This document shows, piece by piece, positions 30,372 through 37,624 of a stretch of 37,624 bases of DNA. Under the pieces are notes generated by a model, which was given only the letters and a program-made list of their open reading frames with translations, was not told the DNA's origin and made no database searches. Position numbers and translations under genes: made by a program. The stretch is taken from the NCBI RefSeq assembly GCF_028288465.1, contig NZ_JAQBNR010000027.1, positions 1 to 37,624 on the forward strand. Reading direction: 5' to 3'. The DNA is from Ferruginibacter sp. Its GTDB lineage: Bacteria; Bacteroidota; Bacteroidia; Chitinophagales; Chitinophagaceae. The first letter of the stretch is position 1; the number at the start of each line of letters is the position of its first letter.

Positions 30372-32447
30372 ATGGCAGAAGATAAAAAACCTTTACCAAA
30401 GAGGAAATTCAACCCGGATAATATACCACCAATTGGCGATGATCAGCAGAAAAACAAAAACCGTTTTAATATTTACTGGGTGTACGGCCTTGTTTTTGCC
30501 GGCATTTTGGCTTACAATGCTTACAGGGGCTTTGGTATATTAGGAGCTGAAACCAACCAGATTAAATTTACCGAACTGGTAAAGCAGGGGGATGTAGAAA
30601 GCATTAAAACCATCCGCAATAAAAAAATTGTACGGGTTTTTATTAAGAAAGACAGCTTGCTTAAAAAGCAGGATGTTTACCGTCCTATCATGGGTAAACA
30701 GTATGATGCGGATAATGCCGCTAAGGTAGCCGGGCCACAGTTGTTTTTTCCCATAGTTGATGAAAAAACCTTTGCATCGCAGATGCAGGATTTTTATAAA
30801 AAGTATCCGAATATTTCGGAAATTCCTGATTCTCCGGATGATGAAGGTGAATTTTTTGGCCAGCTGGTGACTACGCTTTTACCGATTTTACTAATAGGAT
30901 TATTATTTGTAATGATGATGCGTAAAGTAGGCGGACCAGGCGGTGGCAGCGGCGGACCAGGTGGTATTTTCAATATCGGTAAGTCAAAGGCTACCTTGTT
31001 CGACAAGGCGTCAAGAGTAAATATCAACTTTGGTGATGTGGCAGGTTTAGATGAAGCTAAGGTGGAAGTAATGGAAATTGTTGACTTCTTAAAAAATCCT
31101 AAAAAATATACTGCTTTAGGTGGTAAAATTCCGAAAGGCGCTTTGCTGATTGGCCCTCCCGGTACCGGTAAAACATTGCTGGCAAAAGCAGTAGCAGGCG
31201 AGGCACAGGTGCCTTTCTTCAGCTTAAGTGGTAGTGATTTTGTGGAAATGTTTGTAGGTGTTGGTGCAAGCCGCGTAAGAGATTTATTTAAACAGGCGAG
31301 AGAAAAAGCACCCTGCATAATTTTTATTGATGAAATTGATGCCATTGGCCGTGCAAGGGGCAAGAATATGATGATGAGCAACGATGAAAGGGAAAATACC
31401 CTGAACCAGTTGCTGGTAGAAATGGACGGTTTTGGCACAGACTTAGGCATTATTATTTTAGCCGCTACCAACAGACCGGATGTATTGGATACAGCCCTGC
31501 TTCGTCCGGGTCGTTTCGATCGCCAGATAACCATTGATAAACCGGATATGGTGGGCAGGGAAGCCATCTTTAAAGTGCATCTGGCGCCAATCAAAATATC
31601 GACCACTTTGGATATTTATAAACTGGCTGAACAAACACCAGGCTTTGCCGGTGCGGATATAGCCAATGTTTGTAACGAAGCTGCTTTAATTGCCGCCCGT
31701 AAAAATAAAGAAGCGGTTGACATGAGTGATTTCCAGGATGCCATTGACAGGGTGATTGGCGGATTGGAAAAGAAAAACAAAATTATCTCTCCGGAAGAAA
31801 AAGAAATTATAGCCTATCATGAAGCAGGCCACGCTATTTGCGGCTGGTTCCTGGAACATGCTTATCCTTTATTAAAAGTAACGGTAGTTCCCCGTGGTTC
31901 TGCTGCATTGGGATATGCCCAGTACACGCCTAAAGAACAATATCTGTATAACACAGACCAGTTAATGGACCAGATTTGTATGACGCTGGGCGGACGTGCA
32001 AGTGAAGATATTTTCTTTGGAAAAATCAGCACCGGCGCAAGCAATGATCTGCAGCAAATTACCAAGATTGCCTATAGCATGATTACCGTGTATGGTATGA
32101 ATGATAAAGTGGGTAACATCAGCTACTACGATCCAAACCAGGAAAATACTTTTACCAAACCCTTCAGTGAAGAAACAGGTAAAATGATTGATGAAGAAGT
32201 ACGTAACCTCATTACGCTGGCGTATGTAAGGACCAAAGAATTATTGTTGCTTAAAAAAGCCGAGGTAGAATTACTGGCTAAAGAGCTCTTAAAAAAAGAA
32301 GTGCTGTTTAAAAGTGATGTGGAAGCTTTAATTGGCAAAAGGCCTTATGAAGAAAAAAAGGCGCTGGATATTAAACCTGAAGACACCGTTTCAGAAGAGC
32401 CGCCAACAGCATTACCTGAGGAATTAAAAAATCCGCCACAAATTTAA
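30372..32447 (+). CDS. ftsH: ATP-dependent zinc metalloprotease FtsH
   Basis: A membrane-bound AAA+ protease that degrades misfolded and short-lived membrane and cytosolic proteins. The 691 residues have a first transmembrane helix at about 34-50 (IYWVYGLVFAGILAYNA), a periplasmic domain to about 160 and a second helix at about 166-183 (VTTLLPILLIGLLFVMMM) with a GGPGGGSGGPGG linker. The AAA domain has Walker A GPPGTGKT (261-268), Walker B with Asp320-Glu321, the FVGVGASRVRDLF pore-loop segment and an SRH RPGRFDRQ. The protease domain has HEAGH (483-487). The acidic C-terminal tail is not conserved. All catalytic residues are intact. It is followed after only 7 bases by a LutC-like gene. Confidence 0.98.
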   Translation: MAEDKKPLPKRKFNPDNIPPIGDDQQKNKNRFNIYWVYGLVFAGILAYNAYRGFGILGAETNQIKFTELVKQGDVESIKTIRNKKIVRVFIKKDSLLKKQDVYRPIMGKQYDADNAAKVAGPQLFFPIVDEKTFASQMQDFYKKYPNISEIPDSPDDEGEFFGQLVTTLLPILLIGLLFVMMMRKVGGPGGGSGGPGGIFNIGKSKATLFDKASRVNINFGDVAGLDEAKVEVMEIVDFLKNPKKYTALGGKIPKGALLIGPPGTGKTLLAKAVAGEAQVPFFSLSGSDFVEMFVGVGASRVRDLFKQAREKAPCIIFIDEIDAIGRARGKNMMMSNDERENTLNQLLVEMDGFGTDLGIIILAATNRPDVLDTALLRPGRFDRQITIDKPDMVGREAIFKVHLAPIKISTTLDIYKLAEQTPGFAGADIANVCNEAALIAARKNKEAVDMSDFQDAIDRVIGGLEKKNKIISPEEKEIIAYHEAGHAICGWFLEHAYPLLKVTVVPRGSAALGYAQYTPKEQYLYNTDQLMDQICMTLGGRASEDIFFGKISTGASNDLQQITKIAYSMITVYGMNDKVGNISYYDPNQENTFTKPFSEETGKMIDEEVRNLITLAYVRTKELLLLKKAEVELLAKELLKKEVLFKSDVEALIGKRPYEEKKALDIKPEDTVSEEPPTALPEELKNPPQI

Positions 32448-32454
32448 AAAGGGT

Positions 32455-33081
32455 ATGGCTAATTCAACAGCAAAAGAAAATATCTTAAATAAAATAAAGC
32501 AGGCACTGGATCATCCAGTGCCTTTGCCTTTTGTATTAGATGAGCCTGATGCGTCGCTTTACGAAATTGCCGTCGAAGAGCTGGAGATTATTTTTGCCGA
32601 AAACTTTGCCAAACTGCAAGGCAAATTCATTTTTTGTGCCGATGAAAAAGAACTGCATCTGCAGTTACATCACTTAATCAGCAGCCGGGAATGGATGAAA
32701 ATTTACTGCAACGAAAACCAATGGAATGCACTTTACAGCAACACCATTAATCTTGAAAGCTGCGATGCTTCTATCACCGGCTGCGAGTGCCTGGTGGCCA
32801 GGACGGGAACAATCGTGATGAGTGCGGCACAGCAAAGCGGCCGTACAGTCAGCGTGTATGCTCCCATACATATTTGCATTGCATATACAAGCCAGCTGGT
32901 GTATGATATAAAAGATGCGTTGCAAGTGGTGAAAGAAAAACATTCCACCATCCCCTCATTAATAACTTTTGCCAGCGGCCCAAGCCGTACGGCGGATATC
33001 GAAAAGACCCTTGTTACAGGCGTCCATGGGCCCAAAGAAGTATATTTGTTTTTGGTAGATACAACAACAGTAAATCCATAA
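32455..33081 (+). CDS. LUD-domain protein, LutC/YkgG-like
   Basis: A 208-residue single-domain protein of the LUD (lactate utilisation) family. Diagnostic segments are ENILNKIKQAL at the N-terminus, CDASITGCECLVARTGTIVMSAAQQSGRTVSVYAPIHICIAYTSQLV and the C-terminal SGPSRTADIEKTLVTGVHGPKEVYLFLVD, all matching LutC. LutC is normally encoded beside LutA and LutB, but here it follows ftsH by 7 bases and the only LutB-like gene is 25 kb upstream. It may still supply the third component of the lactate complex, or have a different role tied to the ftsH operon. The gene symbol lutC is not given because of this context. Confidence 0.9.
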   Translation: MANSTAKENILNKIKQALDHPVPLPFVLDEPDASLYEIAVEELEIIFAENFAKLQGKFIFCADEKELHLQLHHLISSREWMKIYCNENQWNALYSNTINLESCDASITGCECLVARTGTIVMSAAQQSGRTVSVYAPIHICIAYTSQLVYDIKDALQVVKEKHSTIPSLITFASGPSRTADIEKTLVTGVHGPKEVYLFLVDTTTVNP

Positions 33082-33123
33082 TCTTCGTTAATCAAGCGGC
33101 CATTGAACTAATAAAGAACAACA

Positions 33124-33882
33124 ATGAATTTACTCCCCAATAAAAAAATATACTTCCTGTCCGATTTCCATTTGGGTACTCCCAACCCTGCGGCAAGTTT
33201 GCTAAGAGAAAAAAAAATTATTCAATTCTTAGAAAGCATAAAACATGATGCGCAGGAAATCTTTATCGTAGGAGATATGTTTGATTTTTGGTTTGAATAC
33301 AAATATGTTGTGCCCAGGGGCTATACAAGGATATTAGGTAAACTGGCCGAGCTGACCGACGGGGGCATGAAGATTCATTTTTTTGTTGGCAACCACGATA
33401 TGTGGATGCGGGATTACTTTCAAACCGAATTAAATATTCCTGTTTATTACGAACCGGCGCAATTTGAATTTAACGGAAAGAAATTCCTGGTAGGTCATGG
33501 TGACGGTCAGGGCCCGGGTGATCATGGCTATAAATTTTTAAAGAAAGTTTTCCGTAATCCTTTTTGCCAATGGGCGTTTGGAGTTTTGCCGCCATTTTTT
33601 GGGCTGGGCATCGCCAATTATTTTTCTCAAAAAAGCAGGGAGCAGGCAAACAAAAAAGAAGAAGTATTTTTAGGTGAGGAGAATGAATGGCTGATTATTT
33701 ATGCCAAAGAAGTATTGCAGAAAGAACATGTAGATTATTTTATTTTTGGGCACAGACACCTGCCGATCGATTTTTTGTTAAAAGACAACAGCCGCTATAT
33801 CAATTTAGGAGAATGGATCAACTTTGACAGTTACGCCGTTTTTGACGGAACAACTACCACACTAAAATATTTCAACAAATGA
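33124..33882 (+). CDS. lpxH: UDP-2,3-diacylglucosamine pyrophosphatase-like metallophosphoesterase (LpxH family)
   Basis: A 252-residue calcineurin-like phosphoesterase. Metal-binding motifs occur in order: SDFHLG (Asp14, His16), GDMFDFW (Asp51), GNHD (Asn90, His91), [10 protein letters not shown] (His125) and GHRHLPID (His210, His212). [14 protein letters not shown] and [12 protein letters not shown] closely resemble Bacteroidota LpxH, which hydrolyses UDP-2,3-diacylglucosamine to lipid X in lipid A synthesis at the cytosolic face of the membrane. [23 protein letters not shown] helix would hold the acyl chains. Other phosphatase functions cannot be fully excluded. Its stop codon overlaps the start of the next gene (ATGA). 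Confidence 0.88.
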   Translation: MNLLPNKKIYFLSDFHLGTPNPAASLLREKKIIQFLESIKHDAQEIFIVGDMFDFWFEYKYVVPRGYTRILGKLAELTDGGMKIHFFVGNHDMWMRDYFQTELNIPVYYEPAQFEFNGKKFLVGHGDGQGPGDHGYKFLKKVFRNPFCQWAFGVLPPFFGLGIANYFSQKSREQANKKEEVFLGEENEWLIIYAKEVLQKEHVDYFIFGHRHLPIDFLLKDNSRYINLGEWINFDSYAVFDGTTTTLKYFNK

Positions 33883-34694
33883 TGCAGGCTAAAAAATTAA
33901 TGTTGTTTTTTTTCTGCACCACTGTGGCTTTAACGGCTGTTGCTCAAAATGATTCTTCGTTTACATTAACCAAATCTTATCCCGGCGCATTCTCCTATTT
34001 TACCATCGATAACCTCGATAATATTTATCTGCTCAGTAATACTAACCAACTTAAAAAAATCAGCCCCAGCGGAGATTCTGCGTTGTTCAACGATGTGCGG
34101 CGGTACGGAAAATTATTTTCTATCGATGCTACCAATCCTTTAAAAGTGCTGTTGTATTACAAAAACTTTTCTACGGTAGTTGTGCTGGACAGGTTCCTGA
34201 ATGTGCGCAACGCCATCAACCTGCGGCAGCAAAATATATTTAAAGTAAAAGCCATCGCAGCATCGTACGATAACAATATCTGGCTGTTTGATGAAGGCGA
34301 TGCTACACTTAAAAAGATAGACGATAACGGATCAGTATTGATGACTTCGGTAGATTTTAGAAATATATTCGACAGTGTTCCCTCGCCGGATCAAATCACC
34401 GACCGTGATAAATTTCTTTACTTATACGACTCTGCAAAAGGGTTTTATACATTTGATTACTACGGTTCTTTCAAAATCAGGATTCCGTTTTTAGGCTGGA
34501 CCAGTACGGATGTAATCGCCAATACATTATATGGTTTCAGCGATCATCTATTGCACCAATACAAACCAGGTTCTTTAAATTTAAAAGATTATACCCTGCC
34601 TGTTTCTTTTCAAAATGCGCTGCAAATTAAGGCCGGCAATAACAAATTGTTTGTGTTACAAAAAGACGGGCTGCAGCAATTTTCACTAAAATAA
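33879..34694 (+). CDS. Secreted protein of unknown function, propeller-like
   Basis: A 271-residue protein whose first ATG (33879) overlaps the lpxH stop; a second ATG at 33882 is equally possible. It begins [23 protein letters not shown], a clear signal peptide. The mature part has repeated strand-turn units of the type [55 protein letters not shown] and [21 protein letters not shown]. These resemble blades of an NHL or WD40-like beta-propeller; about five or six blades fit. I cannot name a family. Tight overlap with lpxH and a short gap to mscS suggest an envelope role. Function is not assigned. Confidence 0.78.
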   Translation: MMQAKKLMLFFFCTTVALTAVAQNDSSFTLTKSYPGAFSYFTIDNLDNIYLLSNTNQLKKISPSGDSALFNDVRRYGKLFSIDATNPLKVLLYYKNFSTVVVLDRFLNVRNAINLRQQNIFKVKAIAASYDNNIWLFDEGDATLKKIDDNGSVLMTSVDFRNIFDSVPSPDQITDRDKFLYLYDSAKGFYTFDYYGSFKIRIPFLGWTSTDVIANTLYGFSDHLLHQYKPGSLNLKDYTLPVSFQNALQIKAGNNKLFVLQKDGLQQFSLK

Positions 34695-34720
34695 TAGCCC
34701 TCATTTAGTATTTTTATAGT

Positions 34721-35818
34721 ATGGATTTTTTAGACAAGGTTTATTTCGACAATACGCTCCGTAGTTACCTGGTAGTAGGCGGCGCCATCCTGCTGGTGTT
34801 GCTTTTAAAACGTTATTTATCGCGGTATTTGGTGTCCTTAATTTTCCGGCTCGTAAAACGGGTTTGGAAAACGGTGAGTAAAGAAAGTTTTGTTAACCTT
34901 GTCGTAGGGCCATTTGAATGGTTTTTGTTGTTGCTCATTTCGGTATTTGCGATCGACAAATTAAATTTTCCCAACATTCTGTTGTACACCTTGTACGGAC
35001 ACACAACAGCGGATATTATAGCCCGGATAGGTACCGGCATCATCATCGCATCGTTCATACTGCTTGTATTGAGGCTGATAGATTTTATTGCTTTTGTGCT
35101 GGAAGAAAGAGCCAACCTTACGCCCGATGCAAGGGATAACCAGCTGGTTGTTTTTCTAAGGGATTTTTTAAAAGTAATTGTTGGTATCATAGGCATACTG
35201 CTGATTATAAAAGCTTGCTTCAACCAGCCTTTAGGCAACCTGTTAACCGGGCTAAGTATCGTAGGTGCCGCACTGGCGCTGGGTGCCAAAGAAAGTCTTG
35301 AAAATTTAATCGCATCTTTCATCATCTTTTTTGATAAACCTTTTTTTACCGGCGATACCGTTAAAGTGAACAACATTATAGGCAGAGTTGAAAAAATTGG
35401 ATTGCGCAGCACGAGAATATTAACCGGTGATAAAACCATTGTTACAATGCCTAACAAGCAAATGGTAGATTCCATCGTAGACAACTGGAGTATGCGGACC
35501 CAGCGACGGGCAGAAATTATTCTGGAATTGTCTGTAAAAACAAGCGTGGTAAAAGCGGAGATTATACTTGCTGGTATAAAGAAAATATTGGATGACAAAA
35601 AAACACAGCTGCTTTCTTATTCCGTTTTCTTTAGAGACCTCAGTAAAAACGGAATTACAATCAACACTGAATATTTTACTGATGCCATTGTTTTGAGTGA
35701 GTTTGATACACTAAAACAAACCATCAATCTGCAGACAAAAAAATTGTTGGAAGATAATGGTGTTGAGTTTTCCGGAGAACCAGGTACAATTGTTATAAAT
35801 AATGACCGGAAACAATAG
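34721..35818 (+). CDS. MscS-family mechanosensitive channel
   Basis: A 365-residue inner-membrane protein. Four or more helices are visible: LVVGGAILLVLLLKRYL, FEWFLLLLISVFAID, IGTGIIIASFILLVLRLIDFIAFVL and FLKVIVGIIGILLIIKACF. The pore-lining TM3 is LTGLSIVGAALALGAKESLENLIASFIIFFDKPF, the most conserved MscS segment, followed by the cytosolic beta domain FTGDTVKVNNIIGRVEKIGLRSTRI and VTMPNKQMVDSIVDNW. The length is larger than E. coli MscS (286) because of extra N-terminal helices. It would open under osmotic downshock to release ions. It converges with the MerR-type gene with a 21-base gap and no hairpin. Confidence 0.93.
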   Translation: MDFLDKVYFDNTLRSYLVVGGAILLVLLLKRYLSRYLVSLIFRLVKRVWKTVSKESFVNLVVGPFEWFLLLLISVFAIDKLNFPNILLYTLYGHTTADIIARIGTGIIIASFILLVLRLIDFIAFVLEERANLTPDARDNQLVVFLRDFLKVIVGIIGILLIIKACFNQPLGNLLTGLSIVGAALALGAKESLENLIASFIIFFDKPFFTGDTVKVNNIIGRVEKIGLRSTRILTGDKTIVTMPNKQMVDSIVDNWSMRTQRRAEIILELSVKTSVVKAEIILAGIKKILDDKKTQLLSYSVFFRDLSKNGITINTEYFTDAIVLSEFDTLKQTINLQTKKLLEDNGVEFSGEPGTIVINNDRKQ

Positions 35819-35839
35819 TAATACCAGGCAACCAATGCC

Positions 35840-36361
35840 TTATAAATTTGCCTTCAGTTCATTCAAAAAATCTTTCAACTTTTTAAGTGCAGCGATGGCC
35901 GTAAATTTTTCATCGGCCTTTTTATTGTTTTTTATAAACTCCTTGGCGCCTTCCATGGTGTACTTACGCTCCCGCATCAGGTGGTAAATCAGCTGAATAT
36001 TTTTTATATCCTCCGGCCTGAACAACCTGTCTCCCTTGCCATTCTTCTTCGGCTTCAGCACATCAAACTCATTTTCCCAAAGGCGAATGAGCGATTGGTT
36101 TACCTTAAACATAGCCGCAACTTTGCCGATGGAATAATACATCTTCTGAAACAGAATTTCATCTTCCGGGATATCCAGCAAGTCAACACCTGCACTCATT
36201 TCTTTTAAACTCTTTCTTCCACGGGTTGATTTTTGTTTTACAACAGACACTTCTGCGGGCAGTACAATTACCTTCTCGTTTTTTACAACACGCTTCTTCT
36301 CAGGCAATGGCGGTTGCTCGATATTATCAAAATCAAATGCTATTTGTGTTTGTACTGCCAT
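35840..36361 (-). CDS. MerR-family transcriptional regulator with disordered N-terminus
   Basis: A 173-residue protein with a basic and acidic low-complexity stretch (about 1-65) and a MerR-type winged helix-turn-helix at about 70-145. The helix-turn-helix is YYSIGKVAAMFKVNQSLIRLWENEF, followed by DRLFRPEDIKNIQLIYHLMRERKYTMEGAKEFIKNNKK. The last 28 residues form a short amphipathic helix (FTAIAALKKLKDFLNELK), so there is no large ligand-binding domain. The order FxPxDIxxIxxIxxLxREKGxT is the common Bacteroidota MerR pattern. Its targets are unknown. It lies directly downstream of the M23 peptidase gene on the same strand, 62 bases apart, and may be co-transcribed. Confidence 0.9.
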   Translation of the reverse strand: MAVQTQIAFDFDNIEQPPLPEKKRVVKNEKVIVLPAEVSVVKQKSTRGRKSLKEMSAGVDLLDIPEDEILFQKMYYSIGKVAAMFKVNQSLIRLWENEFDVLKPKKNGKGDRLFRPEDIKNIQLIYHLMRERKYTMEGAKEFIKNNKKADEKFTAIAALKKLKDFLNELKANL

Positions 36362-36423
36362 GTATTAAATGGTATATAAAAATATCCTTTTTTGCTGGTT
36401 TTGTATTTGCAGATAAAAGTTTT

Positions 36424-37395
36424 TTAGTCGAAGCTTTTTGCACTTCCTGTTGCTGCCAGTTTTAACACGCGGTCGTATTGTTCTGCATTCAGGTCGTTAT
36501 AGAAAAAGTAAACCGGGTCTACTTTCCTTCCATTTATATGTACTTCGTAATGGCAATGCGGACCTGTACTGGCGCCAGTACTTCCCACCCATCCAATCAC
36601 CTCTCCGCGTTTCACCCGTTGTCCGTCTCTTGCCTTGATACGTACCATATGCATATAAACTGTTTCGTATCCATAACCATGATTGATCACTACGTGGTTA
36701 CCGGTACCTGTTCCTTCTCCTGCTGTTGTGACCGTGCCATCGCCAGTAGCGTAAATGGGCGTTCCCTGGGGAGCTGTAAAGTCAAGCCCATTGTGCATTT
36801 TGGGAATACCGTAAATCGGATGAATTCTAAACCCAAAACCACTTGCAATACGAGTAAGATCTTTATTACTGATCGGTTGAATAGCAGGAATACAGGCCAG
36901 TTTACTCTCCTGGTTATTGATTAATTTTTCAATGCCGGCATAACTGTTTTCCTGATACGCAATCCGGGCACTGATATTATTTAAATCGAGGGAAATTGTT
37001 TTGCCCAGTTCATCATCACTTATCACATTTACTTTATCCAGCTCTTTTGATTTTTCCTGCAATTTTGCCCTTGCACTATCCGGGACCGGGTTGGCTTCAA
37101 AAATAGACCGGTACACTTCATTATCCCTTTTTTCCAGCCCTGCCATTTGCTCCTGCAGGGTTTTTACCTTTTCGCTCAATACCCTGTAATTGTCTTTCAT
37201 GATCTCCTCCTTTAACCTCGATTCCTGGTCGGTTGGTTTAGGAATAAATTTAGTATACAACCAGATGATCAGCACGGAACTTACGAGTAAAGCAGAAAGA
37301 AATCCGAATATGCGCAGCAACTTTACCCTGAAGGGAGTAATCAGCTTTTCATAGCGTAGCGTATTGGTGTTATAGTAATATTTTATTTTCTTCAT
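36424..37395 (-). CDS. Membrane-anchored M23 metallopeptidase (peptidoglycan DD-endopeptidase type)
   Basis: A 323-residue protein with a cytosolic N-terminus of about 28 residues, one transmembrane helix (about 29-48, RIFGFLSALLVSSVLIIWLY), then a charged coiled-coil (about 55-125) and an M23 domain (about 185-300). Zinc and catalytic residues are His201 and Asp205 in HNGLDF, and His280 and His282 in GPHCHYEVH. GFGFRIHPIYGIPKMHNGLDFTAPQGTPIYATGDG and RGEVIGWVGSTGASTGPHCHYEV are typical. Similar proteins hydrolyse peptide cross-links or take part in division. Upstream of it on the opposite strand a divergent gene begins beyond the window. The final 30 residues are less conserved. Confidence 0.95.
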   Translation of the reverse strand: MKKIKYYYNTNTLRYEKLITPFRVKLLRIFGFLSALLVSSVLIIWLYTKFIPKPTDQESRLKEEIMKDNYRVLSEKVKTLQEQMAGLEKRDNEVYRSIFEANPVPDSARAKLQEKSKELDKVNVISDDELGKTISLDLNNISARIAYQENSYAGIEKLINNQESKLACIPAIQPISNKDLTRIASGFGFRIHPIYGIPKMHNGLDFTAPQGTPIYATGDGTVTTAGEGTGTGNHVVINHGYGYETVYMHMVRIKARDGQRVKRGEVIGWVGSTGASTGPHCHYEVHINGRKVDPVYFFYNDLNAEQYDRVLKLAATGSAKSFD

Positions 37396-37624
37396 GCAAG
37401 CCTTACCCTCACCGGGCTTTAGTACAAAATTTTACAATTTTCTTATGCTAACGAAATGCTGCTGTTTTGTGTTGTTTATATACCTGCTAAAAAAATTGTA
37501 AGCTTATTGCTTTTATGCATTGCCAACATATACCAAGGATAAGCTTTTCCTTACCTTTGCGCCACAGTTTTTTTACCGTCTACAAATATAGACGCTTATA
37601 TTGCAAAAATCAACCCAAAACAGC
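37396..37624. other. Intergenic region with outward-facing promoter-like box
   Basis: No coding region is supported in these last 229 bases. TACCTTTG at 37552-37559, followed by CG, matches the Bacteroidota -7 box on the plus strand, so a plus-strand gene probably starts just beyond the window. A TTG at 37520-37522 is about 30 bases upstream, too far for the usual spacing. The minus-strand promoter of the M23 gene should also lie here, but I cannot place it. Confidence 0.4.

Noticed and set aside
30794..31606. Long minus-strand open frame (270 codons) antisense to ftsH
   Set aside because: It lies entirely inside the strongly conserved ftsH gene in another frame and its product has no recognisable domain; it is a shadow of the codon bias of ftsH.
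34813..35598. Long minus-strand open frame (261 codons) antisense to the MscS gene
   Set aside because: The MscS protein on the plus strand has clear conserved motifs and the antisense product is a Ser/Ile/Met-rich shadow.

Overview
The window is a compact, AT-rich chromosomal segment from a Bacteroidota bacterium, most likely of the Chitinophagaceae. Four things point there: a C-terminal type IX secretion (T9SS) sorting domain on a subtilase; a lack of obvious Shine-Dalgarno sequences; several exact matches to the Bacteroidota -7 promoter box TAnnTTTG; and the gene content (rsfS-ftsH-LUD protein order with birA divergent, a ComEC without an intact metallo-beta-lactamase domain, monofunctional BirA). 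I see no prophage, insertion sequence, CRISPR array, tRNA or rRNA. The segment looks like core chromosome with lineage-specific envelope and secreted proteins between housekeeping genes.

Layout. 1-891: 3' part of queA (tRNA queuosine), cut by the left edge. 896-4447, minus strand: an L,D-transpeptidase, then a likely signalling cluster read right to left as small secreted peptide, ECF sigma factor, membrane anti-sigma-like protein with a duplicated N-terminal module, and outer-membrane beta-barrel protein, closed by a terminator at about 1569-1598. 4653-11018, plus strand: kbl (threonine/glycine metabolism), a secreted protein of unknown function, lutB (lactate oxidation), two tandem paralogous secreted proteins of unknown function, and a polysaccharide-deacetylase-like protein. 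11184-22554, minus strand: an EamA exporter downstream of purH, a double OmpA-domain protein, comEC, carB (with a perfect 17-bp terminator hairpin), a phospholipase-D-like protein and a YtxH-like stress protein.

22609-28936, plus strand: a peptidase-rich cluster of M23 endopeptidase, BCP peroxiredoxin, a 98-residue HExxH protein, a T9SS-exported subtilase and an M57-type lipoprotein zinc peptidase. 28984-35818: birA on the minus strand, then a plus-strand run of rsfS, ftsH, a LutC-like LUD protein, an LpxH-like phosphatase, a secreted propeller-like protein and an MscS channel. 35840-37395, minus strand: a MerR-type regulator and a membrane-anchored M23 peptidase. The last 229 bases hold a promoter-like box facing out of the window.

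How the genes relate. Nucleotide precursor supply (purH, carB), translation and RNA modification (queA, rsfS), envelope quality control and biogenesis (ftsH, lpxH, two M23 peptidases, L,D-transpeptidase, MscS) and lactate/threonine catabolism (lutB, LUD protein, kbl) dominate. The least explained parts are the peptide/sigma/anti-sigma/barrel cluster, the tandem paralogs at 8218-9636, the peptidase cluster and the OmpA-OmpA protein with no obvious start codon.
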